Source: Methylocaldum szegediense (lineage in GTDB: Bacteria > Pseudomonadota > Gammaproteobacteria > Methylococcales > Methylococcaceae). Taken from it: a stretch of 64,000 bases of DNA. This document shows, one piece after another, positions 56,346 through 64,000 of this stretch; the first letter of the stretch is position 1; each line of letters starts with the position of its first letter. Both the position numbers and the translations under genes were made by a program. Location: assembly GCF_949769195.1 (NCBI RefSeq), contig NZ_OX458333.1, positions 4,374,001-4,438,000 of the forward strand. Reading direction: 5' to 3'. A model generated the notes under the pieces. That model had not been told where the DNA came from. It made no database searches and saw only the letters and a program-made list of their open reading frames with translations.

Positions 56346-57092
56346 ATGAACTTCGATTGGACGACCTTCGTACTGGAATTCGCTAATTTCGTTGTCCTGC
56401 TGTGGATACTCCGGCGCTTTCTCTATCGTCCCGTTTTGAATGTCATTCAAGCGCGTCAACGGAAGATCGAAGAGCAATTGCGGTTAGCGGAACAGACACG
56501 CCTCGAAGCGTTGGCAGCCAAGGAAGCCTGCGAGAAGAATATGGCGGATTGGGAAAAGGAAAAGTCTCTCGCGAGAAGCGAATTAGAGGCGGAGATCGCT
56601 GCCGAACGTCAGCGTCTTTTGGAAAAGCTGGCGCAAGAGGAGGCGGATCGGCGAGCCAAGGAGCGAGCTCAGGCAGAACGAGAGCGGCAGGAATGGATAC
56701 GTGCGACAGAACAGCAGGCGCTCGAGTTGGGGAGTCGGTTCGTGTCTAGGCTTTTGGGGCGCGTCGCTTCGCCGGAATTGGAGGCAAGGCTCATCTCGAT
56801 AGCCTTGAGCGACCTCAGTCAATTACCGCAGGCAGATTTCGAAAAACTGCGCTCGGCGGTGGCCGAAGACGGGCTAGAGGTGGCTAGCGCGTACCCGCTG
56901 GATGCGGAACGGCGAAAAGCTTTGGCAACGGCGATTGGACAGACTGCCGGCATCGAGGTCAAACCGATATTCAAAGAGGATCCTTCATTGTTGGCGGGCG
57001 TTTGCATACATGCAGGGTCCTGGGTTCTGTCTGCCAATCTCCGTGACGAACTGAAATTTTTCCAGGATGTCCTTTCTCGCCACGCCGCGTAA
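56346..57092 (+). CDS. atpF: N-type ATPase subunit b with delta-like C-terminal domain (AtpF)
   Basis: 248 residues. An N-terminal helix ([20 protein letters not shown]) is followed by a long charged coiled coil (about residues 35-135) and a C-terminal part with [20 protein letters not shown] and [20 protein letters not shown], which corresponds to the delta subunit's stator-binding fold. N-ATPase operons have no separate atpH, and this fusion explains it. The last 26 bases overlap atpA. Confidence 0.88.
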   Translation: MNFDWTTFVLEFANFVVLLWILRRFLYRPVLNVIQARQRKIEEQLRLAEQTRLEALAAKEACEKNMADWEKEKSLARSELEAEIAAERQRLLEKLAQEEADRRAKERAQAERERQEWIRATEQQALELGSRFVSRLLGRVASPELEARLISIALSDLSQLPQADFEKLRSAVAEDGLEVASAYPLDAERRKALATAIGQTAGIEVKPIFKEDPSLLAGVCIHAGSWVLSANLRDELKFFQDVLSRHAA

Positions 57093-58563
57093 CAGCTCTT
57101 TACTCGCGGGGTTAAGGGAGGAGATCGACCGCTACCAGTTCCGTTTGCGCCTCGAAGAATACGGACGGGTACTCGCCGTCGGGGACGGCATTGCCTGGAT
57201 CCGGGGGTTGCCGTCGGCCGCTATGGATGAGCTTTTGCTGTTCGAGGATGGCAGCCGGGGTTTGATTTTCCACCTTGGACGTCAGCGATTGGGAGCCATC
57301 CTGTTGGAACAAACGGTCCGGCTGGCGTCAGGATCAGCGGTTTATCTCACGGGACAGCGTCTGTCTCTGCGCGTCGGGGACGGTTTGATCGGAAGGGTGA
57401 TCGATCCCTTGGGGAAACCTCTTGATGGCCAGCCGGCGCCGGAGCTGAGCTTGCGCCGGGAACTCGATGTTCCTTCACCGCCCATCGTCGCTAGAGATTT
57501 CGTCGAACGTCCGCTTTACACCGGCATCAAGATCGTCGACGCCATGATCCCGTTGGGCCGCGGACAACGGCAGTTGATCATCGGTGACAACGGAATCGGA
57601 AAGACTTCGCTGGCGCTGGATGTCGTGCTCAATCAGCGCGACCAGGATGTCTTGTGCGTTTACGTACTGATCGGTCAGAAGCGATCCGATACCATCAGCA
57701 TCATCGATTTGTTGCGGCGTTACGGTGCGATGGCCTATACGACGGTGGTTGTGGCGGAAGCCAGCGATTCGCCGGGCTTGAAATACCTCGCGCCATTCGC
57801 TGGTTGTACCGTGGCAGAGCATTGGATGTGGCAGGGTCGGGATACCCTGGTTGTTTACGACGACCTTTCCACCCATGCCCGCGCCTATCGCGAACTGTCC
57901 TTGTTATTGCGCCGCCCACCCGGCCGGGAGGCCTATCCGGGCGATATTTTCTATCTGCACTCGCGTTTGCTGGAGCGCTCGACCTGCCTCGCGCCCGCTC
58001 ATGGCGGAGGCAGCATGACGGCCTTACCCATCGTCGAGACCGAACAAGGCGAAATTGCTGCCTACATCCCCACGAATCTCATCTCGATCACGGACGGACA
58101 GATTTATCTGGATCGTCGCCTGTTCGGAAGTGGATTTCTCCCCGCGATCGATATCACCCGATCGGTTTCCCGCATCGGCGGGCGTGCCCAGCATCCGCGC
58201 ATCAAAGCCGAAGCCGCGCGCATGAAGCTCGACTATTTGCAGTTTTTGGAGCTCGAGACTTTCACGCGGTTCGGCTCGAGGCTGGAAGCGTCCATGGAGG
58301 AAAAAATTCGGCGCGGACAGGTTTTGCGCGAGATCTTGAAGCAAGAGCGTCTGGCACCGCAATCGCCTGAATTCCAATTGGCTTGGATGATGGCGTATAA
58401 CACGGGACGATTCGACGTTCCGGATATCGTTTCAGTTCGACAAAAGCTGGATGAGCTTGCAGTAGGGCTGCAGCGCTTTCCCATTGATTTGTCGGCGAGC
58501 CGCGAAGAGTGGAGTCAATGGCTGGACCGCCGCTTGACGGGAACGGGTAATCGAACGGGATGA
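57067..58563 (+). CDS. atpA: N-type ATPase subunit alpha (AtpA)
   Basis: 498-residue non-catalytic nucleotide-binding subunit. [19 protein letters not shown] is the P-loop (GDNGIGKT, differing from the usual GDRQTGKT), [31 protein letters not shown] is the Walker B and following loop, and [15 protein letters not shown] and [14 protein letters not shown] the C-terminal signatures. It starts inside the atpF end and overlaps atpG by ATGA. It would normally alternate with a beta subunit that is absent here. Confidence 0.94.
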   Translation: MSFLATPRNSSLLAGLREEIDRYQFRLRLEEYGRVLAVGDGIAWIRGLPSAAMDELLLFEDGSRGLIFHLGRQRLGAILLEQTVRLASGSAVYLTGQRLSLRVGDGLIGRVIDPLGKPLDGQPAPELSLRRELDVPSPPIVARDFVERPLYTGIKIVDAMIPLGRGQRQLIIGDNGIGKTSLALDVVLNQRDQDVLCVYVLIGQKRSDTISIIDLLRRYGAMAYTTVVVAEASDSPGLKYLAPFAGCTVAEHWMWQGRDTLVVYDDLSTHARAYRELSLLLRRPPGREAYPGDIFYLHSRLLERSTCLAPAHGGGSMTALPIVETEQGEIAAYIPTNLISITDGQIYLDRRLFGSGFLPAIDITRSVSRIGGRAQHPRIKAEAARMKLDYLQFLELETFTRFGSRLEASMEEKIRRGQVLREILKQERLAPQSPEFQLAWMMAYNTGRFDVPDIVSVRQKLDELAVGLQRFPIDLSASREEWSQWLDRRLTGTGNRTG

Positions 58564-59399
58564 GTCGGCGAGCCGACATCGAGCGCCGTTTGCGCCGTTT
58601 GGACGAGATCGCAGGCATCATGACCGCGATGAAGACGCTGGCGTTGATCGAGACTCGCAAGTTCAGCCGATTCATGGCGCATCAACGGCGTCTAGTAGAG
58701 AGCATTGAGGCGGCTAGTTCGGATTTTCTGAAGTTTTATCCGAGCTTCCGGAGCAGCGTTGCGCCAGGGCAAGAGGAGTCGCCCGTCTACATCTTGATCG
58801 GTTCGGAGCGCGGTTTCTGCGGCGATTTCAACGAAGCGATCATCACGAGTGTGGCCGCCTTGCGGCCGATTCGGCCGCGGTTGGTCGTGGTTGGGCGCCG
58901 GCTTGCGAGCAAGTTGCAGGATTACCCAGGCGTCGAAGCGTGGTTAGATGGTCCGAACGTTGCCGAGGAAGTGCGGCCGGTCTTGAGCGAGCTGATGATG
59001 GTCTTGCACCGTGTGCGGGCGGAGTCGGCCGGATGGAAGCGGCTGAACGTGCTTTCTCACGACTCGGAAGGGGGCGTCGCTTCCCATATTCTCCTGCCGA
59101 TGATGCCAGCCGAAGCGCCGGCATTTGCTTATCCGCCCCGGCTGAACCTCGATCCGACGTCATTCTTTGCCGAACTCACCGAGCACTACTTGTTCGCGAA
59201 GCTTCCGGCCCTGTTCTACGCTTCTCTGATGGCGGAGAACCGTCAACGCCTGGAACACATGGAGAATGCGCTGCGCCGAATGGATGCCAAAATCGGGGAT
59301 CTTCGGCGCAAGAGCAATGCGCTCCGTCAGGAAGAGATCGTCGAGGAAATCGAAATCATCCTGCTGAGCGCAGATTCTTTATTGACAGATCAGAACTGA
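58560..59399 (+). CDS. atpG: N-type ATPase subunit gamma (AtpG)
   Basis: 279-residue central-stalk subunit. [32 protein letters not shown] is the N-terminal helix, [16 protein letters not shown] the middle domain, and [32 protein letters not shown] the C-terminal helix that turns in the hexamer. Its start shares ATGA with the atpA stop. Last gene of the operon, 47 nt before an unrelated SDR gene. Confidence 0.92.
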   Translation: MSRRADIERRLRRLDEIAGIMTAMKTLALIETRKFSRFMAHQRRLVESIEAASSDFLKFYPSFRSSVAPGQEESPVYILIGSERGFCGDFNEAIITSVAALRPIRPRLVVVGRRLASKLQDYPGVEAWLDGPNVAEEVRPVLSELMMVLHRVRAESAGWKRLNVLSHDSEGGVASHILLPMMPAEAPAFAYPPRLNLDPTSFFAELTEHYLFAKLPALFYASLMAENRQRLEHMENALRRMDAKIGDLRRKSNALRQEEIVEEIEIILLSADSLLTDQN

Positions 59400-59446
59400 A
59401 TCAGAAAACTCCAGCTTCCTCTCACCGTTTCACCGTTTTTGTGGCA

Positions 59447-60280
59447 ATGAAAAACAACAAGACGATTTTGATTACGGGCTGTTCCTCCGGAATAGGTCTA
59501 TGTGTTGCTAGGGGGCTTAGACAACGGGGTTACCGGGTATTCGCGACCGCTCGGAAAGAGGCCGACGTGAACAATCTCCGTGCCGAGGGCTTCGAGGCGT
59601 TCCGGCTCGACCTTGCGGATTCCAGCTCGATAAGAACAGCTGTCGACCAGGTGTTACAAAGTACGGGTGGCGAGCTGTATGCGTTGTTCAATAACGGCGC
59701 CTATGGCCAGCCGGGCGCGGTGGAGGACCTAAGCCGCGAAGCGCTGCGCGCGCAGTTCGAAACCAATCTGTTCGGAACCCATGAACTGACGACCCTGGTC
59801 TTGCCGGTCATGCGCAAGCAGGGGTATGGGCGCATTATCCAGAACAGTTCCGTGCTCGGTTTTATCGCGATGCCGTACCAGGGCGCCTATACCGCGAGCA
59901 AGTACGCGTTAGAGGGTTTGTCTGATACGCTACGCTTGGAGCTGGCCGGCGCTGGAATTTTTGTGTCGCTGGTGGAGCCGGGACCGATTTCGAGCCAATT
60001 TCGGGACAATGCCCTAGCCACCTTCAAGAACACCGTCGATGGTGAGGGAAGCGTGCATAGGGAGAAATATCAGGTGATGGAGGCGAGATTGGTGAATGAA
60101 GGGCCAGCCGTACCGTTCACACTCGGTCCTGAAGCGGTGCTCAAGGTCGTCGTTCATGCGCTTGAGGCGAAAAGGCCGAAGGTGCGTTATCGCGTCACCG
60201 TCCCAACACATGTGCTCGGATTGTTAAAACGAATTTTGCCGGATCAAGCGCTCGATCGGCTTTTACTAAGCATCAATTGA
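59447..60280 (+). CDS. Short-chain dehydrogenase/reductase
   Basis: 277-residue NAD(P)-dependent oxidoreductase. LITGCSSGIGLCVARGLRQRGY gives the dinucleotide motif TG-x3-G-x-G, FNNGAYGQPG the NAG-type loop, IQNSSVLGF the catalytic Ser and YTASKYALEGLSDTL the Tyr and Lys. Similar to the classical SDR group often called retinol or acyl reductases; the substrate is unknown. Start ATG 59447; GTG 59441 is possible. No clear Shine-Dalgarno. Confidence 0.85.
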   Translation: MKNNKTILITGCSSGIGLCVARGLRQRGYRVFATARKEADVNNLRAEGFEAFRLDLADSSSIRTAVDQVLQSTGGELYALFNNGAYGQPGAVEDLSREALRAQFETNLFGTHELTTLVLPVMRKQGYGRIIQNSSVLGFIAMPYQGAYTASKYALEGLSDTLRLELAGAGIFVSLVEPGPISSQFRDNALATFKNTVDGEGSVHREKYQVMEARLVNEGPAVPFTLGPEAVLKVVVHALEAKRPKVRYRVTVPTHVLGLLKRILPDQALDRLLLSIN

Positions 60281-60367
60281 GCCCAGGGGACGTGTTGGTG
60301 TAGACCGACGCCTAACTCGAATTGGCACTGACTAAGATGATCATCGGTATAGCGGGGGTTGCGCAGC

Positions 60368-60799
60368 ATGAAAACCTATATTTTGTCGGCGGGTGTGGTG
60401 ATCGTGCGCAACCATCCCGATGGGCCGCGTTATCTCTTGCTTCGTGCGTTTAATTACTGGGATTTCCCTAAAGGTGTGGTGGAAGAGGGTGAAGACCCTT
60501 TGGATGCCGCGTTACGCGAGGTATGCGAGGAAACCTCGCTGACCGAGCTCGACTTCCGCTGGGGCAAGGGCTATCAGGAAACGCCGCCCTATGGTGCGGG
60601 TAAGATCGCCCGGTACTATGTGGCCGAGTCTCCAAGCGGTGACGTGTGTTTGCCTGTCAATCCCGTGCTTGGGCGTCCGGAACACGACGAGTTTCGGTGG
60701 GTTAGCTTCGAGGAAGGCGACAAGCTACTCGGGCCTCGTCTCAGGCCGATCTTGAACTGGGCGGATTGGCTCGTCACGCGTGAAAGGCACGACGGCTGA
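60368..60799 (+). CDS. NUDIX hydrolase (Ap4A-hydrolase-like)
   Basis: 143 residues. The NUDIX box runs through GVVEEGEDPLDAALREVCEETSL, with the signature residues G-x5-E-x7-REVxEE. FPKGVVEEG at the beginning and YGAGKIARYYVAE in the middle resemble bis(5'-nucleosyl)tetraphosphatases of the MutT-like group. Start ATG 60368; an ATG at 60359 adds three residues. It follows the SDR gene on the same strand and converges on cysG. Confidence 0.85.
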   Translation: MKTYILSAGVVIVRNHPDGPRYLLLRAFNYWDFPKGVVEEGEDPLDAALREVCEETSLTELDFRWGKGYQETPPYGAGKIARYYVAESPSGDVCLPVNPVLGRPEHDEFRWVSFEEGDKLLGPRLRPILNWADWLVTRERHDG

Positions 60800-60805
60800 A
60801 GTCCG

Positions 60806-62212
60806 TCAAGCTTTGTCGAACGGTTCGAACCAGGCGAGTTTCTTGCGTAACCGGACGACGGTACCAATGATGAGCAGTGTTGGAGCTTTTACCTCAGATT
60901 GATTCACGAGGTCCGGCAGGGTTGCCAAAGTGCCGGTCAAGACCAGCTGAGATTGGGTGGTTCCTTGTTGGACAAGCGCAGCAGGAAGATCGGCCGGACA
61001 GCCATGTTGAATCAGGCGAGAACAGATTTCCGGCAAACCTTGAAGTCCCATGTAAAAGACCAAGGTTTGTCCCGGACGGGACAGTTGTTTCCAATCGACG
61101 TCGATCAGCCGGCCGTCTTTCATATGGCCGGTCAGGAACGTACAGGATTGGGCATGATCGCGGTGTGTCAGCGGAATGCCGGCATAGGCGGCGCAGCCGG
61201 AAGCGGCCGTGATTCCGGGGACCACCTGGAAAGCTATGCCTTCGTTCATTAAGGTTTCGATTTCCTCTCCACCTCGACCGAAAATAAATGGATCGCCGCC
61301 TTTTAGGCGCACGACGCGTTTTCCGGATTTGGCGAGGTCGGCGAGAAGTCGGTTGATTTCGGCTTGCGGGAGCGTGTGCTGGTTGCGCTGTTTGCCCGCG
61401 TAAATTTTTTCCGCATCGCGTCGAACGAGATCCAGGATTTCGGGTGACACCAGGCGATCGTAAACGACCACGTCGGCTTCCTGAATGAGACGCAACGCCC
61501 GTATCGTCAGTAAGTCAGGATCGCCCGGTCCGGCACCGACTAGATAAACCATGCCGACATTCCGATTTCGCTCGCCGGAGGCTTCGGCGACAAGCGCCTG
61601 TTCCAGGCGTTGGGCCGCCTCCTTGTCTCTTCCGGCGAAAACCAGTTCGGCGATCGTTCCGGAGAGGACGTTTTCCCAAAATCTGCGGCGAACTCGCGGG
61701 TCGTCGATTGCTTGTTTGACGCGTACACGGAAGTCTGCGGCGAGCTTGGCCAGGCGCCCGTAAGCCGGCGGTATCCAGGATTCGAGACGCATGCGCAGAA
61801 TGCGAGCCAGTACAGGGGCGGCGCCCCCCGAGGATACGGCCGCAACGACCGGGGAACGGTCGATCACGGCGGGAAAGATGAACGTGCAAAGGGCAGGTTG
61901 GTCGACCACGTTCACGGGTATGTTGTGCGTCTTTGCGGCCTCGGCGATCTTGGCATTCAAATCAGCATCGTCGGTTGCGGCAACGACCAGCTTGAACCGG
62001 CACACGTCCTCAGGGTGAAACGCCTTGTCGATGAGGGTTATGCGTCCCGAGTCTCGAAGCTTCAGGACCGAATCATGAATTTGCGGAGCCTGCACGCTGA
62101 CCAGCCCGCCGGCCTGAAGCAGGGTCTCGGCCTTGCGAGCAGCTACCGGTCCGCCGCCGACGATCAGACAGGGTTCATTCTTCAGATTGAGGAATATGGG
62201 CAAATAATCCAT
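60806..62212 (-). CDS. cysG: Siroheme synthase CysG
   Basis: 468-residue bifunctional enzyme that converts uroporphyrinogen III to siroheme, the cofactor of sulfite and nitrite reductases. N-terminal precorrin-2 dehydrogenase/ferrochelatase: [20 protein letters not shown] with the NAD motif. C-terminal SAM methyltransferase: [37 protein letters not shown] and [16 protein letters not shown]. It is divergent from tusA, another sulfur gene. Confidence 0.96.
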   Translation of the reverse strand: MDYLPIFLNLKNEPCLIVGGGPVAARKAETLLQAGGLVSVQAPQIHDSVLKLRDSGRITLIDKAFHPEDVCRFKLVVAATDDADLNAKIAEAAKTHNIPVNVVDQPALCTFIFPAVIDRSPVVAAVSSGGAAPVLARILRMRLESWIPPAYGRLAKLAADFRVRVKQAIDDPRVRRRFWENVLSGTIAELVFAGRDKEAAQRLEQALVAEASGERNRNVGMVYLVGAGPGDPDLLTIRALRLIQEADVVVYDRLVSPEILDLVRRDAEKIYAGKQRNQHTLPQAEINRLLADLAKSGKRVVRLKGGDPFIFGRGGEEIETLMNEGIAFQVVPGITAASGCAAYAGIPLTHRDHAQSCTFLTGHMKDGRLIDVDWKQLSRPGQTLVFYMGLQGLPEICSRLIQHGCPADLPAALVQQGTTQSQLVLTGTLATLPDLVNQSEVKAPTLLIIGTVVRLRKKLAWFEPFDKA

Positions 62213-62274
62213 ATCTTTCGGTTTTGCTAAAATGGGCGCGGTCTCGTAGGAATTCCAATAGGCTTTGGTAAACC

Positions 62275-62505
62275 ATGCAAGCTGATCTTGAAATAGACAC
62301 CTCGGGGCTGATGTGTCCTTTGCCGTTGCTACGCTTAAAAAAGGCGTTGCAAACGATGGATGCCGGACAGGTGGTTAGAGTGCTAGCAACCGATCCGGCT
62401 TCCGTGATCGACTTCGGTGTCTTTCTGGAACAGGCCGGACATCAAATGCTGGAACATAAGAAGGACGAAAGCGGGGTTTTCTGTTACTTGATCCGCAAGG
62501 TATGA
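62275..62505 (+). CDS. tusA: Sulfur-carrier protein TusA/SirA-like
   Basis: 76-residue sulfur transfer protein. [18 protein letters not shown] carries the sulfur-accepting Cys in the C-P-x-P motif. It starts 62 nt from the divergent cysG. Its 3' end overlaps the convergent HAD gene by 22 bases. Whether it serves tRNA thiolation (TusA) or another sulfur route cannot be told, as no tusBCD or sulfur-oxidation gene is near. Confidence 0.92.
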   Translation: MQADLEIDTSGLMCPLPLLRLKKALQTMDAGQVVRVLATDPASVIDFGVFLEQAGHQMLEHKKDESGVFCYLIRKV

Positions 62506-63203
62506 CGGGACTTTGCTAATCGCCTGGCATGCTCTTCCGGACATTTTCCGTTGCGAAGAGTGATCACCGGCCACTTCTTCTGTTCTGCGTAGGCTTTGAG
62601 TGTTTCATCGGGGTCCACTGCGACCGGAAAACCTACGAGCGAGAGCAAGGGCAGATCGTTGTGGGAATCGCTGTAAAACCAACTGTCCGCCAAATCATGA
62701 TCGTGCTCCGCTAGCCATTCGTGCAAGCGGTGTACCTTACCTTCCCGAAAACACGGGGTGCCCACGAATCGCCCAGTGTACCTGCCGTTTTCAAATTCCG
62801 GTGTGGTCGCAAGGAGGTGTTCGATGCCGTAAAGTCGGGCGATCGGTTCCGTCACGAAGCGATTGGTGGCGGTGATAATGATCGGGGTGTCGCCGGCGCG
62901 ACGGTGTTTTTCGATAAGTGCCACGGCTGCGGGCAGTAATAAAGGTCTGATCTTCTCTTCAATAAACTGGGTACGCCACCGCCAAAGCGCATCGACCGGA
63001 TTAGCGGCCAGGGGTCTCAAAGCGAACTCCAGAAACTGAACGATATCCAGCGTGCCGTTCTTGTAGTCTTCGTAAAACCGGGCGTTAGCCTCCTCGTAAC
63101 GCTCTCGATCCACGATTCCCTTCTCGATCAAGAACTGCCCCCATAAGTAGTCGCTGTCGCCGCCTATTAGAGTGTTATCAAGGTCAAATATTGCCAGACT
63201 CAC
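62484..63203 (-). CDS. HAD-superfamily phosphatase (SerB/HAD-IB type)
   Basis: 239-residue phosphatase. FDLDNTLIGGDSD carries the nucleophilic Asp with Asp two positions on, PIIITATNRF the Thr of motif II, FREGKVHRL the Lys, and WFYSDSHNDLPLL the Asp pair of motif III. A helical cap lies at residues about 15-90. It is similar to phosphoserine- or histidinol-phosphatase-like HADs found next to rppH in Gammaproteobacteria. GTG 63203 has AAAGGA upstream. Overlaps tusA at the 3' end. Confidence 0.88.
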   Translation of the reverse strand: MSLAIFDLDNTLIGGDSDYLWGQFLIEKGIVDRERYEEANARFYEDYKNGTLDIVQFLEFALRPLAANPVDALWRWRTQFIEEKIRPLLLPAAVALIEKHRRAGDTPIIITATNRFVTEPIARLYGIEHLLATTPEFENGRYTGRFVGTPCFREGKVHRLHEWLAEHDHDLADSWFYSDSHNDLPLLSLVGFPVAVDPDETLKAYAEQKKWPVITLRNGKCPEEHARRLAKSRHTLRIK

Positions 63204-63361
63204 GCGTTTCCTTTAAATTCGATTCGGATGTTTTGAAGCCAAACAAGGATCAGCTCACGGCCGCAGAGTCGCGGCGACTCAACGACGACGCGCGGATTGT
63301 AAGCCCGATCCAACGGGCTAGCATTATATCATCGAGGTAATAGTAGGATTTTAATCGAACC

Positions 63362-63886
63362 ATGATCGACGCGGATGGTTATCGCCTAAACGTGGGTATC
63401 GTTTTGTGCAATCAGGATGGCCGCGTGTTTTGGGCAAGACGGGTCGGCATGCGTTCCTGGCAGTTTCCTCAAGGCGGTATAAAATTAAATGAAGCTCCGG
63501 AAGCTGCGATGTACCGGGAGTTGTACGAAGAAGTTGGACTGAGACGGCAGGACGTTCAGCTGATCGGACGAACCCGAGATTGGTTGCGTTACGAGCTTCC
63601 GGAGCGATATATCCGAAAACATTCGTTTCCGCTCTGCATAGGGCAAAAACAGCTCTGGTATATCCTGCGTTTGTCAAGCGAGGAGTCGAGGATTCGTTTG
63701 GATTGCAGCGAACGACCGGAGTTTGACGCGTGGTGTTGGGTTGATTATTGGTATCCGGTGAGCGACGTAGTGTATTTCAAACGGCAAGTCTATCGCCAGG
63801 CATTAACAGAATTGGGAAATTATCTGACGCCTAAAACGGTTTCAACCTGCCCTCCTGATTCGTCGGCCGCTGGGCGAAAAACCTAG
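63362..63886 (+). CDS. rppH: RNA pyrophosphohydrolase RppH
   Basis: 174-residue NUDIX enzyme that removes pyrophosphate from 5' triphosphate mRNA and so starts decay. [19 protein letters not shown] and [15 protein letters not shown] are family marks, and the NUDIX box continues as [31 protein letters not shown] near the end is also typical. Divergent from the HAD gene with 158 bases between. Confidence 0.96.
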   Translation: MIDADGYRLNVGIVLCNQDGRVFWARRVGMRSWQFPQGGIKLNEAPEAAMYRELYEEVGLRRQDVQLIGRTRDWLRYELPERYIRKHSFPLCIGQKQLWYILRLSSEESRIRLDCSERPEFDAWCWVDYWYPVSDVVYFKRQVYRQALTELGNYLTPKTVSTCPPDSSAAGRKT

Positions 63887-63894
63887 CGTCACGC

Positions 63895-64000
63895 GTGAAT
63901 TTCCTATTTTTCCTATCTACGCGCCGTTATCCATTTCTGGCGCGGCTCCTTATTGTCACTTTTTTGTTCATTACCTCCGAACCGGCGGCTTCACAGTCCG
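63895..64000 (+). CDS. Start of an exported protein (truncated by window end)
   Basis: From GTG 63895 the frame is open to the end of the window. The first 35 codons read like a signal peptide: Arg pair, then LARLLIVTFLFITSEPAASQ. There is no Shine-Dalgarno I can defend. Nothing more can be said about function. Confidence 0.4.
   Translation, partial: MNFLFFLSTRRYPFLARLLIVTFLFITSEPAASQS

Noticed and set aside
58940-59446. Upstream extension of the SDR gene through atpG
   Set aside because: It is a shadow of atpG; the SDR nucleotide-binding strand begins at 59447.

Overview
The window reads as a gammaproteobacterial chromosome of about 55-58% GC, estimated by eye. A methylotroph of the Methylococcales is the best guess. 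Supporting points are the secG / tRNA-Leu(GAG) / tgt / yajC / secD / secF block, the dapA-bamC pair, the gcvR/bcp and rppH neighbourhoods, a ferredoxin reductase very close in architecture to the soluble methane monooxygenase reductase MmoC, and an alternative N-type ATPase operon. The genus assignment is inference; no 16S rRNA or methane oxidation gene is present.

Layout: 1-3.5 kb holds a truncated class V aminotransferase, uppP and the potassium transporter kup, all leftward. 3.5-5.0 kb has no intact gene but carries a recognisable, frameshifted triosephosphate isomerase (tpiA) pseudogene at its ancestral place upstream of secG. 5.0-10 kb is the secG, tRNA-Leu, tgt, yajC, secD, secF block. 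10-15.6 kb holds an M28 peptidase, an HhH protein, and a nitrosative-stress module: an MmoC-like reductase, hybrid cluster protein hcp, and a divergent CRP/FNR (DNR-type) regulator with a perfect 14-bp palindrome between hcp and the regulator. 15.7-19.2 kb is one giant DUF748/AsmA-like protein. 20-27.4 kb is an exopolysaccharide export cluster of the PEP-CTERM/exosortase-associated type (Wza-like export protein, outer-membrane barrel, Wzz/GumC protein, ParA-like kinase, divergent PrsT-like TPR lipoprotein) with no exosortase in view.

27.4-42.6 kb is mixed accessory and housekeeping content: mscL with a C-terminal zinc ribbon, a CDF metal exporter, an archaeal-type RNA ligase convergent with its PIN-domain partner, a K+ channel with two RCK domains, an M20 peptidase, a radical SAM protein, a GNAT protein, a multicopper oxidase, a TIR-TPR protein and three small unknown genes. 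42.6-51.4 kb is phoH-like, bcp, gcvR, dapA, bamC, purL and an hsp20 gene with an exact-looking sigma-32 promoter. 51.6-52.8 kb has several small membrane or secreted proteins, including two paralogues and a 28-codon translationally coupled ORF.

53-59.4 kb has a GH1 beta-glucosidase divergent from an N-ATPase operon (atpC-Q-B-E-F-A-G) that lacks atpD and atpR. 59.4-64 kb holds an SDR, a NUDIX protein, cysG, tusA, a HAD phosphatase, rppH and the start of a secreted protein.

The items most worth following are the N-ATPase operon lacking its catalytic beta subunit, the dead tpiA, the Hcp/MmoC-like reductase/DNR module with its box at exactly -41.5 relative to the predicted hcp start, the Rnl3-type RNA ligase pair, and the TIR-TPR gene with repeats in front of it. 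I saw no CRISPR array, intact insertion sequence, integrase or replication origin.
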